Source: Bacillota bacterium (GTDB lineage Bacteria > Bacillota > Clostridia > Acetivibrionales > DSM-1351). Taken from it: a stretch of DNA of 64,000 nt. Numbering within the stretch: position 1 is the stretch's first letter; the number at the start of each line of letters is the position of its first letter. The stretch is from positions 8,682-72,681 of the forward strand of contig JAEYTP010000083.1 of the NCBI GenBank assembly GCA_023433945.1, read 5' to 3'. The position numbers and the translations under genes were made by a program. Below the pieces are notes generated by a model that did not search any database, was not told where the DNA came from, and worked only from the letters and a program-made list of their open reading frames with translations. Shown one piece after another: positions 53,881 to 63,492 of the stretch.

Positions 53881-53909
53881 TTGACATGCTTTTACACTTT
53901 TGATATAAT
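53881..53909 (+). promoter_or_regulatory. Promoter of rho
   Basis: TTGACA (53881-53886), a 17-base spacer and TATAAT (53904-53909): a full consensus. The leader is about 110 nt and AT-rich; no clear fold was seen, but rho leaders are often autoregulatory. Confidence 0.88.
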
Positions 53910-54029
53910 AATTTTCAATAAAGATATTCAAATAATCTCGTCTTACAAGTAATTTGAATAAATTTCGTTTAGTTCATTTTTTATTTTCCTATACCATAAA
54001 ATATAAGTTCGTATTAAGGTAGGTGTACT

Positions 54030-56441
54030 ATGGATCTTGTTAATTTACAAGCAAAAACACTAGAAGATTTGCGCTATATTGCCAAAATGATGGGTTTAAA
54101 AGGCATTAGTAAGCTCAAGAAGGATGAGTTGGCCGAATTAATAGTAAATAACAATTCTGATGAAAATAAATCCACAAAGGCGAAGGCAAAGGCTGCAAAA
54201 CTATCAAATGAAATTGAACAGTTAGATGTAGAAATCATGCCGGAGACCAAAGATGATATAAAACCTCAGATCATTCCTGAGACTGTATTAGAGACAGACG
54301 ACAACAAATCACCAGCACCTGACATGCAAGAGAATCAGCCTAAGTCTGATATTCAGGTAGCGGTTAATGATAATCAACCATTAAGAAAATCTAAGAGGGG
54401 CAGACCAAGTAAATCAGTTGTGAGTGAAACTGCCAAAATCCAAGAAAATATATCTGATTCATTAACTTCTAAATCTCCAGATATGAACAATGAAAATACG
54501 CCTCAGATCTCAGATCGACTAAAACATTTGGGTATAAATCCTAGTATTATTGCAGAGAAGCAGGAAGACGGAATACATACTTCTACTGAAACGCCTTCTG
54601 AAAAAAAATCAAAGCAGAGAAAATCCAAGGATGTTAAAAAGCCGGATATAAATGAATCTAGTGCTAGTAGTGAAGAGGAAAAGAAGACTAAAACTACAAG
54701 TGATGAAACCAAGCCTCCTGTTCAGGAAATGCAGGCTATGGGTTCAGTTTCAGATGCTTCTGTACCCAATAGACAGAGTGGGCATTTGCAACAAAAGCCA
54801 AAGGAGCAACACAACCATATAACTAAGCGTGAGTCAGCTCCAAGACCTTCACTGACTCCTCACAAACATCCTTCTATGACAAGGACCAACAGAAATGAAA
54901 CTGGCAGGAGATTTGGAGATGCAACAGCAACTCATAAGATAACGAGGACAAATCACAAGGGTCAGTTGCAGGCCGATGCTTTGGCTACTACAGCACCTAT
55001 TGCAAAACCTGCTACATCTACAAGTGACGCACCTGATATAACAGCAGTTGCTGCAACCCAAACTGCTACATTACCAATTGCTATTGCACCTAAGAGCGAC
55101 GGCTTATTAAATAATAAGAGTGATGACATGCAATCTGTTGTGCTGCCACAGAATGCTATAGTACAGCCTTCAACTACACAGAGTTCGGTAGTTACTCAGA
55201 CTAACGGAACTACTCAGACTAACGGAACTAGTCAGGGCGCGACAAATGGACAGCAAAATTTCGCACCACAATATGGACAGCAGACTTCTGCACCTGCTCA
55301 AGAAAAGATTGAAAGCGATGATCCTGTAGAGGGGGTACTTGAAGTACTACCTGACGGATATGGATTCTTGAGAAGTGACAACTATCTATCTGGGCCAAAG
55401 GATGTATACGTTTCCCCTTCTCAGATTAGAAGATTTGGACTAAAGACAGGTGATAGATTAAGAGGTAAGGGCAGAATTCCAAAGGAAGGCGAGAAGTTCC
55501 AGGCGTTATTATATGTTCAGACCGTAAACGGAGATACACCGGATGTAGCTTCAAAGAGAACTCCTTTTGAGTATCTGACACCAATATACCCTGATAGCAG
55601 GATTAACCTTGAGACAACTCCAAGGGAGCTATCTACAAGACTTATTGACTTGATGGCACCAATTGGTAAGGGTCAGAGAGGAATGATCGTTTCTCCTCCT
55701 AAAGCAGGTAAAACTATCTTGCTAAAGAAGATAGCAAACGCTATAGCTGTTAATTATCCTGAGATTGAACTTATAGTCCTTCTTATAGACGAACGCCCAG
55801 AAGAAGTTACCGACATGCAGCGTTCAATTAAGGGTGATGTTATATACTCAACCTTTGATGAGGTTCCAGAACATCATATAAAGGTAGCAGAAATGGTTCT
55901 TGAACGTGCGCAGAGACTGGTAGAGCAGAAGAGAGATGTTGTAATTCTTCTGGATAGTATTACAAGACTTGCAAGAGCATACAACCTGACAATACCACCA
56001 ACAGGACGTACTTTGTCAGGAGGTTTGGATCCAGGTGCTCTTCACAAGCCAAAGAAGTTTTTTGGAGCAGCTAGAAATATCGAAAATGGTGGAAGCTTGA
56101 CAATAATGGCGACAGCACTTGTTGAAACAGGCAGCCGAATGGATGATGTCATTTTCGAGGAATTCAAGGGAACAGGTAATATGGAGCTTCATCTAGACAG
56201 AAAACTTTCTGAAAAGAGAATCTTCCCTGCAATAGATATAAATAAATCGGGTACTAGAAGAGAAGAATTACTGCTTACTCAGAAGGAGCTCGAGGGAGTT
56301 TGGGCTATTAGAAAGGCAATGAGCAACATGGGTACCGCCGAGGTTACCGAGATACTTATTAAGCAGCTCATGCAGACAAGGTTTAACGAAGACTTTATAA
56401 AGAGTATAAATATTTCATTCCTTGAGAAAAATAGGGATTGA
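54030..56441 (+). CDS. rho: Transcription termination factor Rho with a very long disordered insertion
   Basis: 803 aa against about 420 for E. coli Rho. The Rho_N helical domain is at residues 1-45 ([20 protein letters not shown]). Residues about 48-420 are a low-complexity linker rich in K/E/S/P, then T/Q/N/G near its end. Next come the primary RNA-binding cold-shock-like domain ([20 protein letters not shown], 430-510) and the hexameric ATPase with Walker [15 protein letters not shown] (about 555), Walker [16 protein letters not shown] and the secondary-site region [24 protein letters not shown] sequence. All catalytic parts look intact. rho, rpmE, DUF1385 and prmC are contiguous, an order known in Clostridia. 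Confidence 0.96.
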   Translation: MDLVNLQAKTLEDLRYIAKMMGLKGISKLKKDELAELIVNNNSDENKSTKAKAKAAKLSNEIEQLDVEIMPETKDDIKPQIIPETVLETDDNKSPAPDMQENQPKSDIQVAVNDNQPLRKSKRGRPSKSVVSETAKIQENISDSLTSKSPDMNNENTPQISDRLKHLGINPSIIAEKQEDGIHTSTETPSEKKSKQRKSKDVKKPDINESSASSEEEKKTKTTSDETKPPVQEMQAMGSVSDASVPNRQSGHLQQKPKEQHNHITKRESAPRPSLTPHKHPSMTRTNRNETGRRFGDATATHKITRTNHKGQLQADALATTAPIAKPATSTSDAPDITAVAATQTATLPIAIAPKSDGLLNNKSDDMQSVVLPQNAIVQPSTTQSSVVTQTNGTTQTNGTSQGATNGQQNFAPQYGQQTSAPAQEKIESDDPVEGVLEVLPDGYGFLRSDNYLSGPKDVYVSPSQIRRFGLKTGDRLRGKGRIPKEGEKFQALLYVQTVNGDTPDVASKRTPFEYLTPIYPDSRINLETTPRELSTRLIDLMAPIGKGQRGMIVSPPKAGKTILLKKIANAIAVNYPEIELIVLLIDERPEEVTDMQRSIKGDVIYSTFDEVPEHHIKVAEMVLERAQRLVEQKRDVVILLDSITRLARAYNLTIPPTGRTLSGGLDPGALHKPKKFFGAARNIENGGSLTIMATALVETGSRMDDVIFEEFKGTGNMELHLDRKLSEKRIFPAIDINKSGTRREELLLTQKELEGVWAIRKAMSNMGTAEVTEILIKQLMQTRFNEDFIKSINISFLEKNRD
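55194..55229 (+). repeat. Perfect 18-base tandem duplication inside rho
   Basis: ACTCAGACTAACGGAACT is repeated exactly at 55194-55211 and 55212-55229, coding T-Q-T-N-G-T twice in the Q/N/T-rich end of the linker. Perfect identity suggests a recent, possibly variable expansion. Confidence 0.9.
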
Positions 56442-56454
56442 ACAAAAAATAGTC

Positions 56455-56483
56455 TTGCGATATGTAAAGTTTTGTGTTAAAAT
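56455..56483 (+). promoter_or_regulatory. Promoter and hairpin-rich leader of rpmE
   Basis: TTGCGA (56455-56460), a 17-base spacer and TAAAAT (56478-56483). The ~135-base leader that follows contains two small hairpins, TAATACA..TGTATTA near 56511-56532 and CACACAAGTGTG near 56544. Leaders of L31 genes can bind the ribosomal protein; here that is only possible. Confidence 0.6.
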
Positions 56484-56627
56484 ATCACTTGCCTCTTATA
56501 AATAGCAAACAGTAATACATTTTAGTGTATTAATTGATATAACCACACAAGTGTGATAAATCGTAACATAATATAACGCTATTGTTCATTGAGGACATTG
56601 CAATGGTTTTGAAAGAAGGTGAAAAGA

Positions 56628-56837
56628 ATGAAAGAAGGAATTCATCCAAATTACCAGGAGACAGTATTAAAGTGTGCTTGTGGCGAAACTTTTACTACTG
56701 GTTCCACTAAGAAAAGCCTTCACGTTGAAATTTGTTCAAAGTGTCATCCTTTCTTTACTGGAAGACAGAAGCTTCTTGATACAGGTGGACGTGTTGAAAG
56801 ATTTAAGAAGAAATTTGGTATTGTTGACAACGCTTAA
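56628..56837 (+). CDS. rpmE: Ribosomal protein L31 (zinc-binding form)
   Basis: 69 aa beginning [20 protein letters not shown], the canonical L31 start; a GTG 9 bases upstream is inside the SD. The four cysteines (CAC and CSKC) make it the C+ zinc-binding type. It is followed by a strong terminator. Confidence 0.97.
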   Translation: MKEGIHPNYQETVLKCACGETFTTGSTKKSLHVEICSKCHPFFTGRQKLLDTGGRVERFKKKFGIVDNA

Positions 56838-56853
56838 TATTGTATTCGCATGG

Positions 56854-56886
56854 AAAAACTGGGTGATACCCAGTTTTTATTTTTTT
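56854..56886 (+). terminator. Terminator after rpmE
   Basis: AAAAACTGGGT, loop GAT, ACCCAGTTTTT, then ATTTTTTTTT: an 11-bp perfect stem with a long T-run. Confidence 0.95.
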
Positions 56887-57010
56887 TAGAATTCTTATAG
56901 TGTTCATGCAGTGGTAATCAATTCTAATGGTGTTCATACAATGTTAATTTGTTCAGAATATAAATCTATGCTATTATATACATATTGAAAGCAGTATCAT
57001 TGGAGGTCAT

Positions 57011-57961
57011 ATGAAAAAGACAAGCATAGGCGGACAAGCTCTTCTTGAAGGGCTTTTAATGATAGGTCCTGAGTACATGGCTACAGCAATCAGAAAATCA
57101 GATGGTGAGATTATTGTAGATAAAAAGCCTGTGAAGCCTAAAGGTAAATGGAGCAAGATTCCGATTGTAAGAGGGGCAGTAAATCTTTTTAAACAGTTGA
57201 TAGTAGGTATTAAGGCCCTTATGTACTCAGCGGATTTTGTTGATTTGGATGATGGAGAAAAGTACGAACCATCGAAATTTGAAAAGTGGTTGGATAGAAA
57301 GTTTGGTGATAAGGTTACAGATATAGCTATTTATTTCTCCGTAATATTATCTGTATGTTTCAGTGTAGGACTATTTATACTGTTACCGAATTTTATTGCT
57401 ACAATTATTGAACATTTTACTCCTATTAATAAAGAAGCATTTTCGGGGGTGGTTATATTAAATCTCGTGGAAGGTGCTATAAGAATTGGATTGTTTATAG
57501 GGTATCTTGCATTGGTCTCATTGATGAAAGAGATGAGAAGAGTTTGGGAGTACCATGGTGCGGAGCACAAGACTATACACTGTTATGAGCATGGTGATGA
57601 AATAACCGTTGAAAATGTCAGAAAGTACACCACGCTTCATCCAAGATGTGGTACTGCACTATTGTTTACAATAATGGTTATAAGTATTTTATTGTTTTCC
57701 TTTACAGGATGGTACAATGTATTTATTAATGCTTTAATTAGAATACTATTAGTGCCAATAGTTGCAGGTATTTCTATTGAATTGATAAAGTTTATGGCAA
57801 AAAAGGAAAACGTATTATTCAAGATAGTAACAGCACCGGGTTTATTCTTTCAGCGTTTTACTACAAGAGAGCCTGATGATAGCCAGATTGAAGTTGCAAT
57901 TGCTGCATTCATGGAGGTTCTTCCATCAGAGAATGTCAAAGATGAATGGGGCAAGGATTAA
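57011..57961 (+). CDS. DUF1385 family membrane protein
   Basis: 316 aa. It starts SIGGQALLEGLLMIGPE (family signature G-G-Q-A-x-x-E-G), has two or three helices at about 110-180 and two at 215-260, with the conserved soluble segment EYHGAEHKTIHCYEHG between them and TLHPRCGTALLF just before the second pair. The function of DUF1385 is not established; the adjacency to rpmE and prmC is conserved in many Clostridia. SD TGGAGGTC. Confidence 0.92.
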   Translation: MKKTSIGGQALLEGLLMIGPEYMATAIRKSDGEIIVDKKPVKPKGKWSKIPIVRGAVNLFKQLIVGIKALMYSADFVDLDDGEKYEPSKFEKWLDRKFGDKVTDIAIYFSVILSVCFSVGLFILLPNFIATIIEHFTPINKEAFSGVVILNLVEGAIRIGLFIGYLALVSLMKEMRRVWEYHGAEHKTIHCYEHGDEITVENVRKYTTLHPRCGTALLFTIMVISILLFSFTGWYNVFINALIRILLVPIVAGISIELIKFMAKKENVLFKIVTAPGLFFQRFTTREPDDSQIEVAIAAFMEVLPSENVKDEWGKD

Positions 57962-57975
57962 GGATTTAGAAGTAT

Positions 57976-58854
57976 ATGAATATAAAAGAATGTTTTTCAA
58001 TAATCACTGCACAACTTAAAGAAAACAACATTGATACCCCGGAACAAGAGGCTGGGGTACTGCTTTGCCATGCATTAAAATGTGACAGAACCTATCTGTA
58101 TGCTCACCCTGAGCAAGAAGTGGATGAGCCGATAGTTGAGCAAGTATTGGATAATGCTATAAAGCGCATTAATAAAGTACCGTTGCAATACATTGTGGGC
58201 AGTACCGAGTTTATGTCACTTACATTCAAGGTAACACCAAGTGTACTTATACCAAGGCAGGATACTGAGCTGTTGGTGGAAACCTGCATAAACCTCGCCA
58301 ATAAGGCTATTGGGGGTGTGGGCTCGTGCAGCCCTCGCTCAATCAGTATTCTTGACATGTGTACTGGCTCGGGCTGCGTTGCCGTAAGCCTTGCCTGGTA
58401 TCTGGGGCAGGCAAGGCTTACGGCTTGCGATATATCCGATGCTGCACTGGAAGTAGCAAAGGGTAATGCTAAAAATAATGGAGTAGCACAAAGAATTACA
58501 TTCCTGCAGGGAGACTTATTTGAGGCTCTAATTGGGTCCACTCCGAGTTTTGATATTATAGCGAGTAACCCTCCATATATAGAATCTGAAACAATATCTA
58601 CACTAGACCCAGAAGTTCGCAGCAATGAACCGTTGCTTGCTTTGGATGGTGGCATTGATGGATTGGATTTTTATAGACGAATAAGCAAAGAGGCCACTTC
58701 TTATTTAAAGCAGGGTGGCTACCTTGTGTTTGAAATAGGCTATAATCAAGGACAGTTGGTATCTACGTTGCTTACCGAATCAGGCTTTACAAACGTTTCG
58801 GTGCTAAAGGATTTATGTAATAACGATAGAGTTGTTTTGGGACAGAAGCCATAA
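57976..58854 (+). CDS. prmC: Peptide chain release factor N5-glutamine methyltransferase
   Basis: 292 aa. It methylates the GGQ glutamine of release factors. The N-terminal helical domain includes the segment QYIVGSTEFMSLTFKV (about residue 73), the SAM motif is ILDMCTGSGCVAVSLA, and the catalytic NPPY is in IASNPPYIES. Between the two domains there is an extra Gly/Ser/Cys-rich stretch (NKAIGGVGSCSPRS). The coding sequence contains a 17-bp perfect inverted repeat. It is not followed by prfA; a convergent gene comes next after 18 bases. Confidence 0.95.
   Translation: MNIKECFSIITAQLKENNIDTPEQEAGVLLCHALKCDRTYLYAHPEQEVDEPIVEQVLDNAIKRINKVPLQYIVGSTEFMSLTFKVTPSVLIPRQDTELLVETCINLANKAIGGVGSCSPRSISILDMCTGSGCVAVSLAWYLGQARLTACDISDAALEVAKGNAKNNGVAQRITFLQGDLFEALIGSTPSFDIIASNPPYIESETISTLDPEVRSNEPLLALDGGIDGLDFYRRISKEATSYLKQGGYLVFEIGYNQGQLVSTLLTESGFTNVSVLKDLCNNDRVVLGQKP
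58381..58424 (+). repeat. 17-bp perfect inverted repeat inside prmC
   Basis: GCCGTAAGCCTTGCCTG (58381-58397) and its exact reverse complement (58408-58424) flank a 10-base loop. The surrounding ~120 bases are clearly richer in GC than the rest of the gene, and a second, 7-bp pairing (58328-58334 with 58371-58377) lies just upstream. Confidence 0.92.
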
Positions 58855-58872
58855 GCTACCATACTGCTCTTT

Positions 58873-59931
58873 TTATTCATTCCAAAGCTTAAATACCTTT
58901 GCATCCTGCAGATTCTTTACAATTATTATTGTGATGGGCCCAATAAACATTCCTAGTATGCCAAAAAACTCAAGCCCTATGTACATTGCTATAAGGGTAA
59001 CTAGTGGAGGCAGTCCTATCTGGCTTCCCACTATCTTGGGTTCAAGTATCTGGCGTATTAATATTCCCAAAATGTATATAATGGTTAGCCCAAATGCTAA
59101 GGTTATATTTCCGGTAATAAGCTGCCACAAAATCCAGGGGATCATAACGACTCCTGTTCCCACTATTGGAATAGCGTCAGATAGACCAACCACCAATGCT
59201 ATAACCAGTGCATATTTTACATTCAGAATAAATAATCCTATACTTACTTCCACGAAGGTAAGGCTCATCAACATTCCCAAGGCTTTGAAATAGCCTACCA
59301 TAGCAGCAAGGGTATCTCTTTTTAGCATTACGATACTTTTTCTCCATTTTAAAGGCAGTTGCCTATAAATAAAGGATGAAATTGCTTGTCTGTCGCTGCT
59401 GAAGAAGTAAGTGCTCAATAGGGTCACAATAGCGAATACTGTCAAATGGGGTATAGAAGACATTGCGTTTATTACATAAGAAACAAAATTCTTTATCCAA
59501 ACTCCGATATTAGTAGATATGCTATCAATATTTTTTGAAATTGCAGTGGTTATTTCCAGAGGCAAATTATTATAGATGGTATTTAATTTATAAGTAAATT
59601 TATCAACTTGAATTATAATATTATCAGTATACATATTAAGATTATCCTGTAGACCGGTCAATTCATTATAAACCTTCACCAAACCTACTGTCAAAAGAGT
59701 ACCTAAAACGGATATAGTAAAGAGAAGAGATATTACAGCTCCTATTCTTCTAGATAGGTGAAGTTTTTCAAGTAGTTTTATTAACGGCTCATTAAGTGCT
59801 GAAAGAATAAGTGCAAGCACAAATGGTGCAAAAAAAGGCAGAAGGTATTTTATAGAAATATATAGTAATAGAAAAAATACAACTATGTATAAAGTCTTTT
59901 TTATAATTGGTCCATATCTTTCCCAAAACAT
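58873..59931 (-). CDS. AI-2E family transporter / YtvI-like sporulation membrane protein
   Basis: 352 aa with about eight helices. The paired N-terminal helices (YIVVFFLLLYISIKYLLPFF then FVLALILSALNEPLIKLLEK), a long helical extracytoplasmic segment (residues 90-150) and the C-terminal block DAIPIVGTGVVMIPW, EPKIVGSQIGLPPLVTLIAMYIG are those of PF01594. Size fits the sporulation protein YtvI of Firmicutes, but the family also has transporters. SD GGGAGGT. It converges on prmC with no visible terminator. Confidence 0.86.
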   Translation of the reverse strand: MFWERYGPIIKKTLYIVVFFLLLYISIKYLLPFFAPFVLALILSALNEPLIKLLEKLHLSRRIGAVISLLFTISVLGTLLTVGLVKVYNELTGLQDNLNMYTDNIIIQVDKFTYKLNTIYNNLPLEITTAISKNIDSISTNIGVWIKNFVSYVINAMSSIPHLTVFAIVTLLSTYFFSSDRQAISSFIYRQLPLKWRKSIVMLKRDTLAAMVGYFKALGMLMSLTFVEVSIGLFILNVKYALVIALVVGLSDAIPIVGTGVVMIPWILWQLITGNITLAFGLTIIYILGILIRQILEPKIVGSQIGLPPLVTLIAMYIGLEFFGILGMFIGPITIIIVKNLQDAKVFKLWNE

Positions 59932-60643
59932 AGTTAATACCTCCCTTACGTCGAGGTTTATTTAAATCATCTAATATATATTTATATTCTATTTCTCAAA
60001 TTAAAACAAAATCTTTTTTATAAATAATATTATTTTTTTGTGAAAAAAAAAACTATTGTTCTCAATGTCAATATATAAAAGCATTGTGTTTTTTTTAACA
60101 CAATCTTGTATACAATGTTCTAAAGCATATAGGTGTAAGTAGCTAAAATTAGGCATTTAAACAATTGATTTTAGAAAATAAATAATGTAAAATGATAAAC
60201 GGACGACATTAAAAGAGCGTAGTCGACATAATTTTGATGGAATTAATTTATACATCTTAATTCGCATTTGACTATGCATCTTGGTGTGTCTATCATTATA
60301 AATGGGTGTGTCTATCATTATAAATGGGTGTGTCTATTATTATTAATGGCTGACTGTAGATGCAGATGATTAGCTCGGTTGCAGGTGATTAACTGTAGAT
60401 GCAAATGATTCAAGATGATCAACTGTGATTGAATGATTAACTAGGTTGCAGATGATTTACTATGATTGTGGATTTAAGAACTCTGTCGGTTTTATAGCCC
60501 GCAAGTTCTCAAATATATATGAGGGTAGCTGGTGTAGGTTTTCTATTTTAACTTACGTACATATTTACATTAACTAATTAAGAAAAAAGAAAGTCTGCTA
60601 TCGGCAAAGAAAAAAAATCTATTATTTGAAAGGAGAATTAGCT
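59932..60643. other. Gene-free region upstream of the ech operon
   Basis: About 700 bases without a credible gene on either strand. It includes a small hairpin ATTGTGTT-T6-AACACAAT (60083-60104), the palindrome TTGTATACAA (60106-60115), the 22-base tandem repeats, degenerate GATGCAGATGATTAACTGTA-like repeats (about 60350-60460) and an AGAACT/AGTTCT pairing (60477-60482 with 60504-60509). The ech promoter was not recognised with confidence. Confidence 0.7.
60283..60348. repeat. 22-base tandem repeat, three copies, upstream of ech
   Basis: GGTGTGTCTATCATTATAAATG is perfect at 60283-60304 and 60305-60326 and has three changes at 60327-60348. It is unrelated in sequence to the 22-base array at 44.3 kb. 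Confidence 0.92.
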
Positions 60644-62626
60644 GTGGAATGGTATTTATTACTGGCAGCTATTCTGCTGCCTGCACTTAGTGCAGTGCTA
60701 TGCTTTGTATTGAGAAATCAGAAGGTTCGTATCGCTGTTGTAAGTGTATCAACACTTATATTGTTTGCCGTGGCGGGCGGATTTATTTACCTTCTGATGA
60801 CATCACCCGATGGGAAAATTGTTTTCCACATGGGGGAAAGTACGCTTGAAGTAGTCAGCTGGATAATCAAGGGGGTTGATTTATTACTGCTGGGATACAT
60901 GGCGTATATAGGTATAAAGCACAAGAAGGCAATTGTTTTTGCATTAGTAATCCTTCAATTTATTCCTTGGGCATTGTTTGAGGTATTTGGTTTCTTTGGT
61001 CATCCACATGAACCAGAGTTTGCGTTTGTAATAGACTATCTATCTCTGATTATGATTGCCTTAGTGTCAATCATAGGACCAATTATTACAGTGTTTGCTA
61101 TAGGATATATGAAGGAACACGAGCATCATTTACACTTAAAGGTATCAAGACAGCCACGGTTCTTTATGGTACTATTTGTATTCCTAGGTGCTATGAACGC
61201 ACTAGTTATGACAGATAATCTGACATGGATGTACTTCTTCTGGGAAATAACAACTCTTTGTTCATTCTTGCTGATTTCACATGATGGAACTGAAATAGCA
61301 ATAAAGAATGGTTTAAGAGCGTTGTGGATTAACTCAGTTGGCGGTCTAGCTTTCATAGTTGCATTAATTCTTGTAAACGAGAGCTTGGGCACATTATCAA
61401 TTCAAGCAGTTGTAGAGTCAGGTGGAGCAGCATTTACAGGAGCGCTTCCTATGGCGTTGGGTCTTTTGTGTATTGCCGGCTTTACAAAGTCTGCGCAGTT
61501 CCCATTCCAACCTTGGCTCCTAGGTGCAATGGTTGCACCAACACCGGTATCTGCACTATTACACTCAAGTACAATGGTTAAGGCTGGTGTGTATTTAGTA
61601 GTAAGACTTGCGCCTGCATATACAGGAACAATTCTGGCTCAGATGGTAGCTGTGGTAGGAGGGTTTACTTTCGTAGCTGCATCTGCAATAGCAATAAGCC
61701 AGAGCAATGCAAAGAAGGTACTTGCTTATTCAACAATAGCAAACCTTGGACTTATCATTTGCTGTGCTGGAATTGGTACAAGGGTTTCTATTGCTGCAGC
61801 AGTACTACTTATGATTTTCCATGCAGTATCAAAAGGCTTACTCTTCCTGTGCGTCGGTACAATTGAGCAGGGTATTGGCAGCAGGGATATAGAGGACATG
61901 CAGGGCTTGTTCAAGATTATGCCTTTTACAACAGTAATAACTGTTATTGGTATGATTTCAATGCTATTACCTCCATTTGGAGTACTAATTACAAAGTGGC
62001 TTGCAATTGAGACAGCAGTTCACCAACCGCTGGTATTACTCTTCATAATACTTGGAAGTGCCTTTACGGTAGTATTCTGGGCACAGTGGATTGGTATTAT
62101 ACTGACAATGTCCTACAAGACAAAATATACAATAGAAAAGATAGGTGCATCAATCAAGGCTTCATTGTCATTCCTTATAGTTGGTGTATTGGCAGCTAGC
62201 GTATTGATAGTTCCAATGTACAACAATTTTATAAAGCCATATATCGCTTCCCTTAGCATAGCAGATAGCGAAATGCTTTCAGGCACTGGCTTGGGAATAT
62301 GGCTCGAGGCAACTGACAAAGCAGTTTATGGTGGGTTTGCTTCTATAATGTTCTTTATAGTAATATTTGTACTTATGATTACGATACCTCTTTTATCTAA
62401 GAGACGTAAACCAAGTAGTTTAAAGCCACCTTATCTGTGTGGTGCAAACGTTAATGAAGACCTTAGAGGTATAGAGTTTAACGGACCTGGCGATAAGGTT
62501 GAACAGGTCGTAGTAAGAAATTACTACATGGAGCAAGTATTTGGTGAAAGCAAGATTTCATTCTACCTGAGCGTCGTAGCAGGTGCTCTCATTATTATAA
62601 TGTTAGGGGTGGTGATAGGGTTATGA
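60644..62626 (+). CDS. echA: Ech hydrogenase subunit EchA (NuoL/MrpA-like proton channel)
   Basis: 660 aa from GTG 60644, 7 bases after AAAGGAGA; the in-frame TTG at 60626 precedes the SD. About 16 helices. The antiporter core has WMYFFWEITTLCSFLLI (channel Glu), PFQPWLLGAMVAPTPVSALLHSSTMVKAGVY and AYSTIANLGLI. The tail (LKPPYLCGANVNEDLRGIEF) matches the EchA subgroup. It forms the ion-translocating part of a membrane-bound energy-converting [NiFe]-hydrogenase coupling ferredoxin oxidation to H2 formation. Confidence 0.92.
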   Translation: MEWYLLLAAILLPALSAVLCFVLRNQKVRIAVVSVSTLILFAVAGGFIYLLMTSPDGKIVFHMGESTLEVVSWIIKGVDLLLLGYMAYIGIKHKKAIVFALVILQFIPWALFEVFGFFGHPHEPEFAFVIDYLSLIMIALVSIIGPIITVFAIGYMKEHEHHLHLKVSRQPRFFMVLFVFLGAMNALVMTDNLTWMYFFWEITTLCSFLLISHDGTEIAIKNGLRALWINSVGGLAFIVALILVNESLGTLSIQAVVESGGAAFTGALPMALGLLCIAGFTKSAQFPFQPWLLGAMVAPTPVSALLHSSTMVKAGVYLVVRLAPAYTGTILAQMVAVVGGFTFVAASAIAISQSNAKKVLAYSTIANLGLIICCAGIGTRVSIAAAVLLMIFHAVSKGLLFLCVGTIEQGIGSRDIEDMQGLFKIMPFTTVITVIGMISMLLPPFGVLITKWLAIETAVHQPLVLLFIILGSAFTVVFWAQWIGIILTMSYKTKYTIEKIGASIKASLSFLIVGVLAASVLIVPMYNNFIKPYIASLSIADSEMLSGTGLGIWLEATDKAVYGGFASIMFFIVIFVLMITIPLLSKRRKPSSLKPPYLCGANVNEDLRGIEFNGPGDKVEQVVVRNYYMEQVFGESKISFYLSVVAGALIIIMLGVVIGL

Positions 62627-63477
62627 CATTGCATAATATATTGATAGCCGTTATTGCAATAATAGCTGCCCCAATTATTGGTGGATTGTTAACGGGTATA
62701 GATAGAAAAATCACAGCAAGAATGCAAAATAGATTTGGACCTCCAATCCTTCAGCCTTTTTATGACTTCTTCAAGCTGTTGGGTAAGGAGAGTATAGCAG
62801 TTAATCAGACTCAGATGGTTTACGTATTAGGACACCTTTTCTTTGCAATTGGAGCACTAGTAATGCTGGTGTTACAACAGGATCTTCTTATGATGATGTT
62901 TATACTTGCTTTTTCAGCAATATCACTCATCATGGGTGCCATGAGTGTTCGTTCACCATATAGTAAGGTTGGTGCGCAGAGAGAAATTATGCAGATGATG
63001 GCATACGAGCCGGTTCTTCTCATAATGGTAGTAGGCGTTTACAAGACTACTGGAAGCTTTATGATTTCAAGCATATTTGAACATCATGATCCATTGTTGT
63101 TTAGTTTACCGCTGGTATTTTTATCATTCATTTATGTATTGACTATAAAATTAAGAAAGTCGCCATTTGACTTCTCAACCTCACATCATGGTCATCAAGA
63201 GTTGATAAAAGGTTTGACTACAGAATTTTCAGGAATACAGTTAGCATTGATAGAGTTAACTCACTGGATTGATCTTGTAGTACTTTTAGGGCTAATTACT
63301 CTGTTTTTTGCTCAGCCAATATGGGTAGGTATAGTTATTGCCTTGATTGCTTACTTCTTTGAAATAGTAATCGACAATATCAGTGCCAGAGTAACATGGC
63401 AGTGGATGGTCAAAGTAACATGGGTAGTTGGTATCGGTGCTGCTTTGGTAAATATAATCTGGATGTATATGATATAA
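62623..63477 (+). CDS. echB: Ech hydrogenase subunit EchB (NuoH-like)
   Basis: 284 aa, eight helices. GIDRKITARMQNRFGPPILQ and FYDFFKLLGKE are the NuoH/EchB quinone-module equivalents, followed by REIMQMMAYEPVL and LRKSPFDFSTSHHGHQELIKG. It anchors the hydrogenase module to the membrane. Start ATG overlaps the echA stop (ATGA), so translation is coupled. Confidence 0.95.
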   Translation: MTLHNILIAVIAIIAAPIIGGLLTGIDRKITARMQNRFGPPILQPFYDFFKLLGKESIAVNQTQMVYVLGHLFFAIGALVMLVLQQDLLMMMFILAFSAISLIMGAMSVRSPYSKVGAQREIMQMMAYEPVLLIMVVGVYKTTGSFMISSIFEHHDPLLFSLPLVFLSFIYVLTIKLRKSPFDFSTSHHGHQELIKGLTTEFSGIQLALIELTHWIDLVVLLGLITLFFAQPIWVGIVIALIAYFFEIVIDNISARVTWQWMVKVTWVVGIGAALVNIIWMYMI

Positions 63478-63492
63478 GGAGAGGTGAGAAGG

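Noticed and set aside
58104..58655. A 183-codon open frame on the - strand inside prmC
   Set aside because: It is fully antisense to prmC, whose motifs are intact; no SD and no recognisable domain.
58832..59293. A 153-codon + strand frame overlapping the AI-2E/YtvI-like gene
   Set aside because: It is antisense to a well-supported membrane protein; the hydrophobic pattern reflects the opposite strand.
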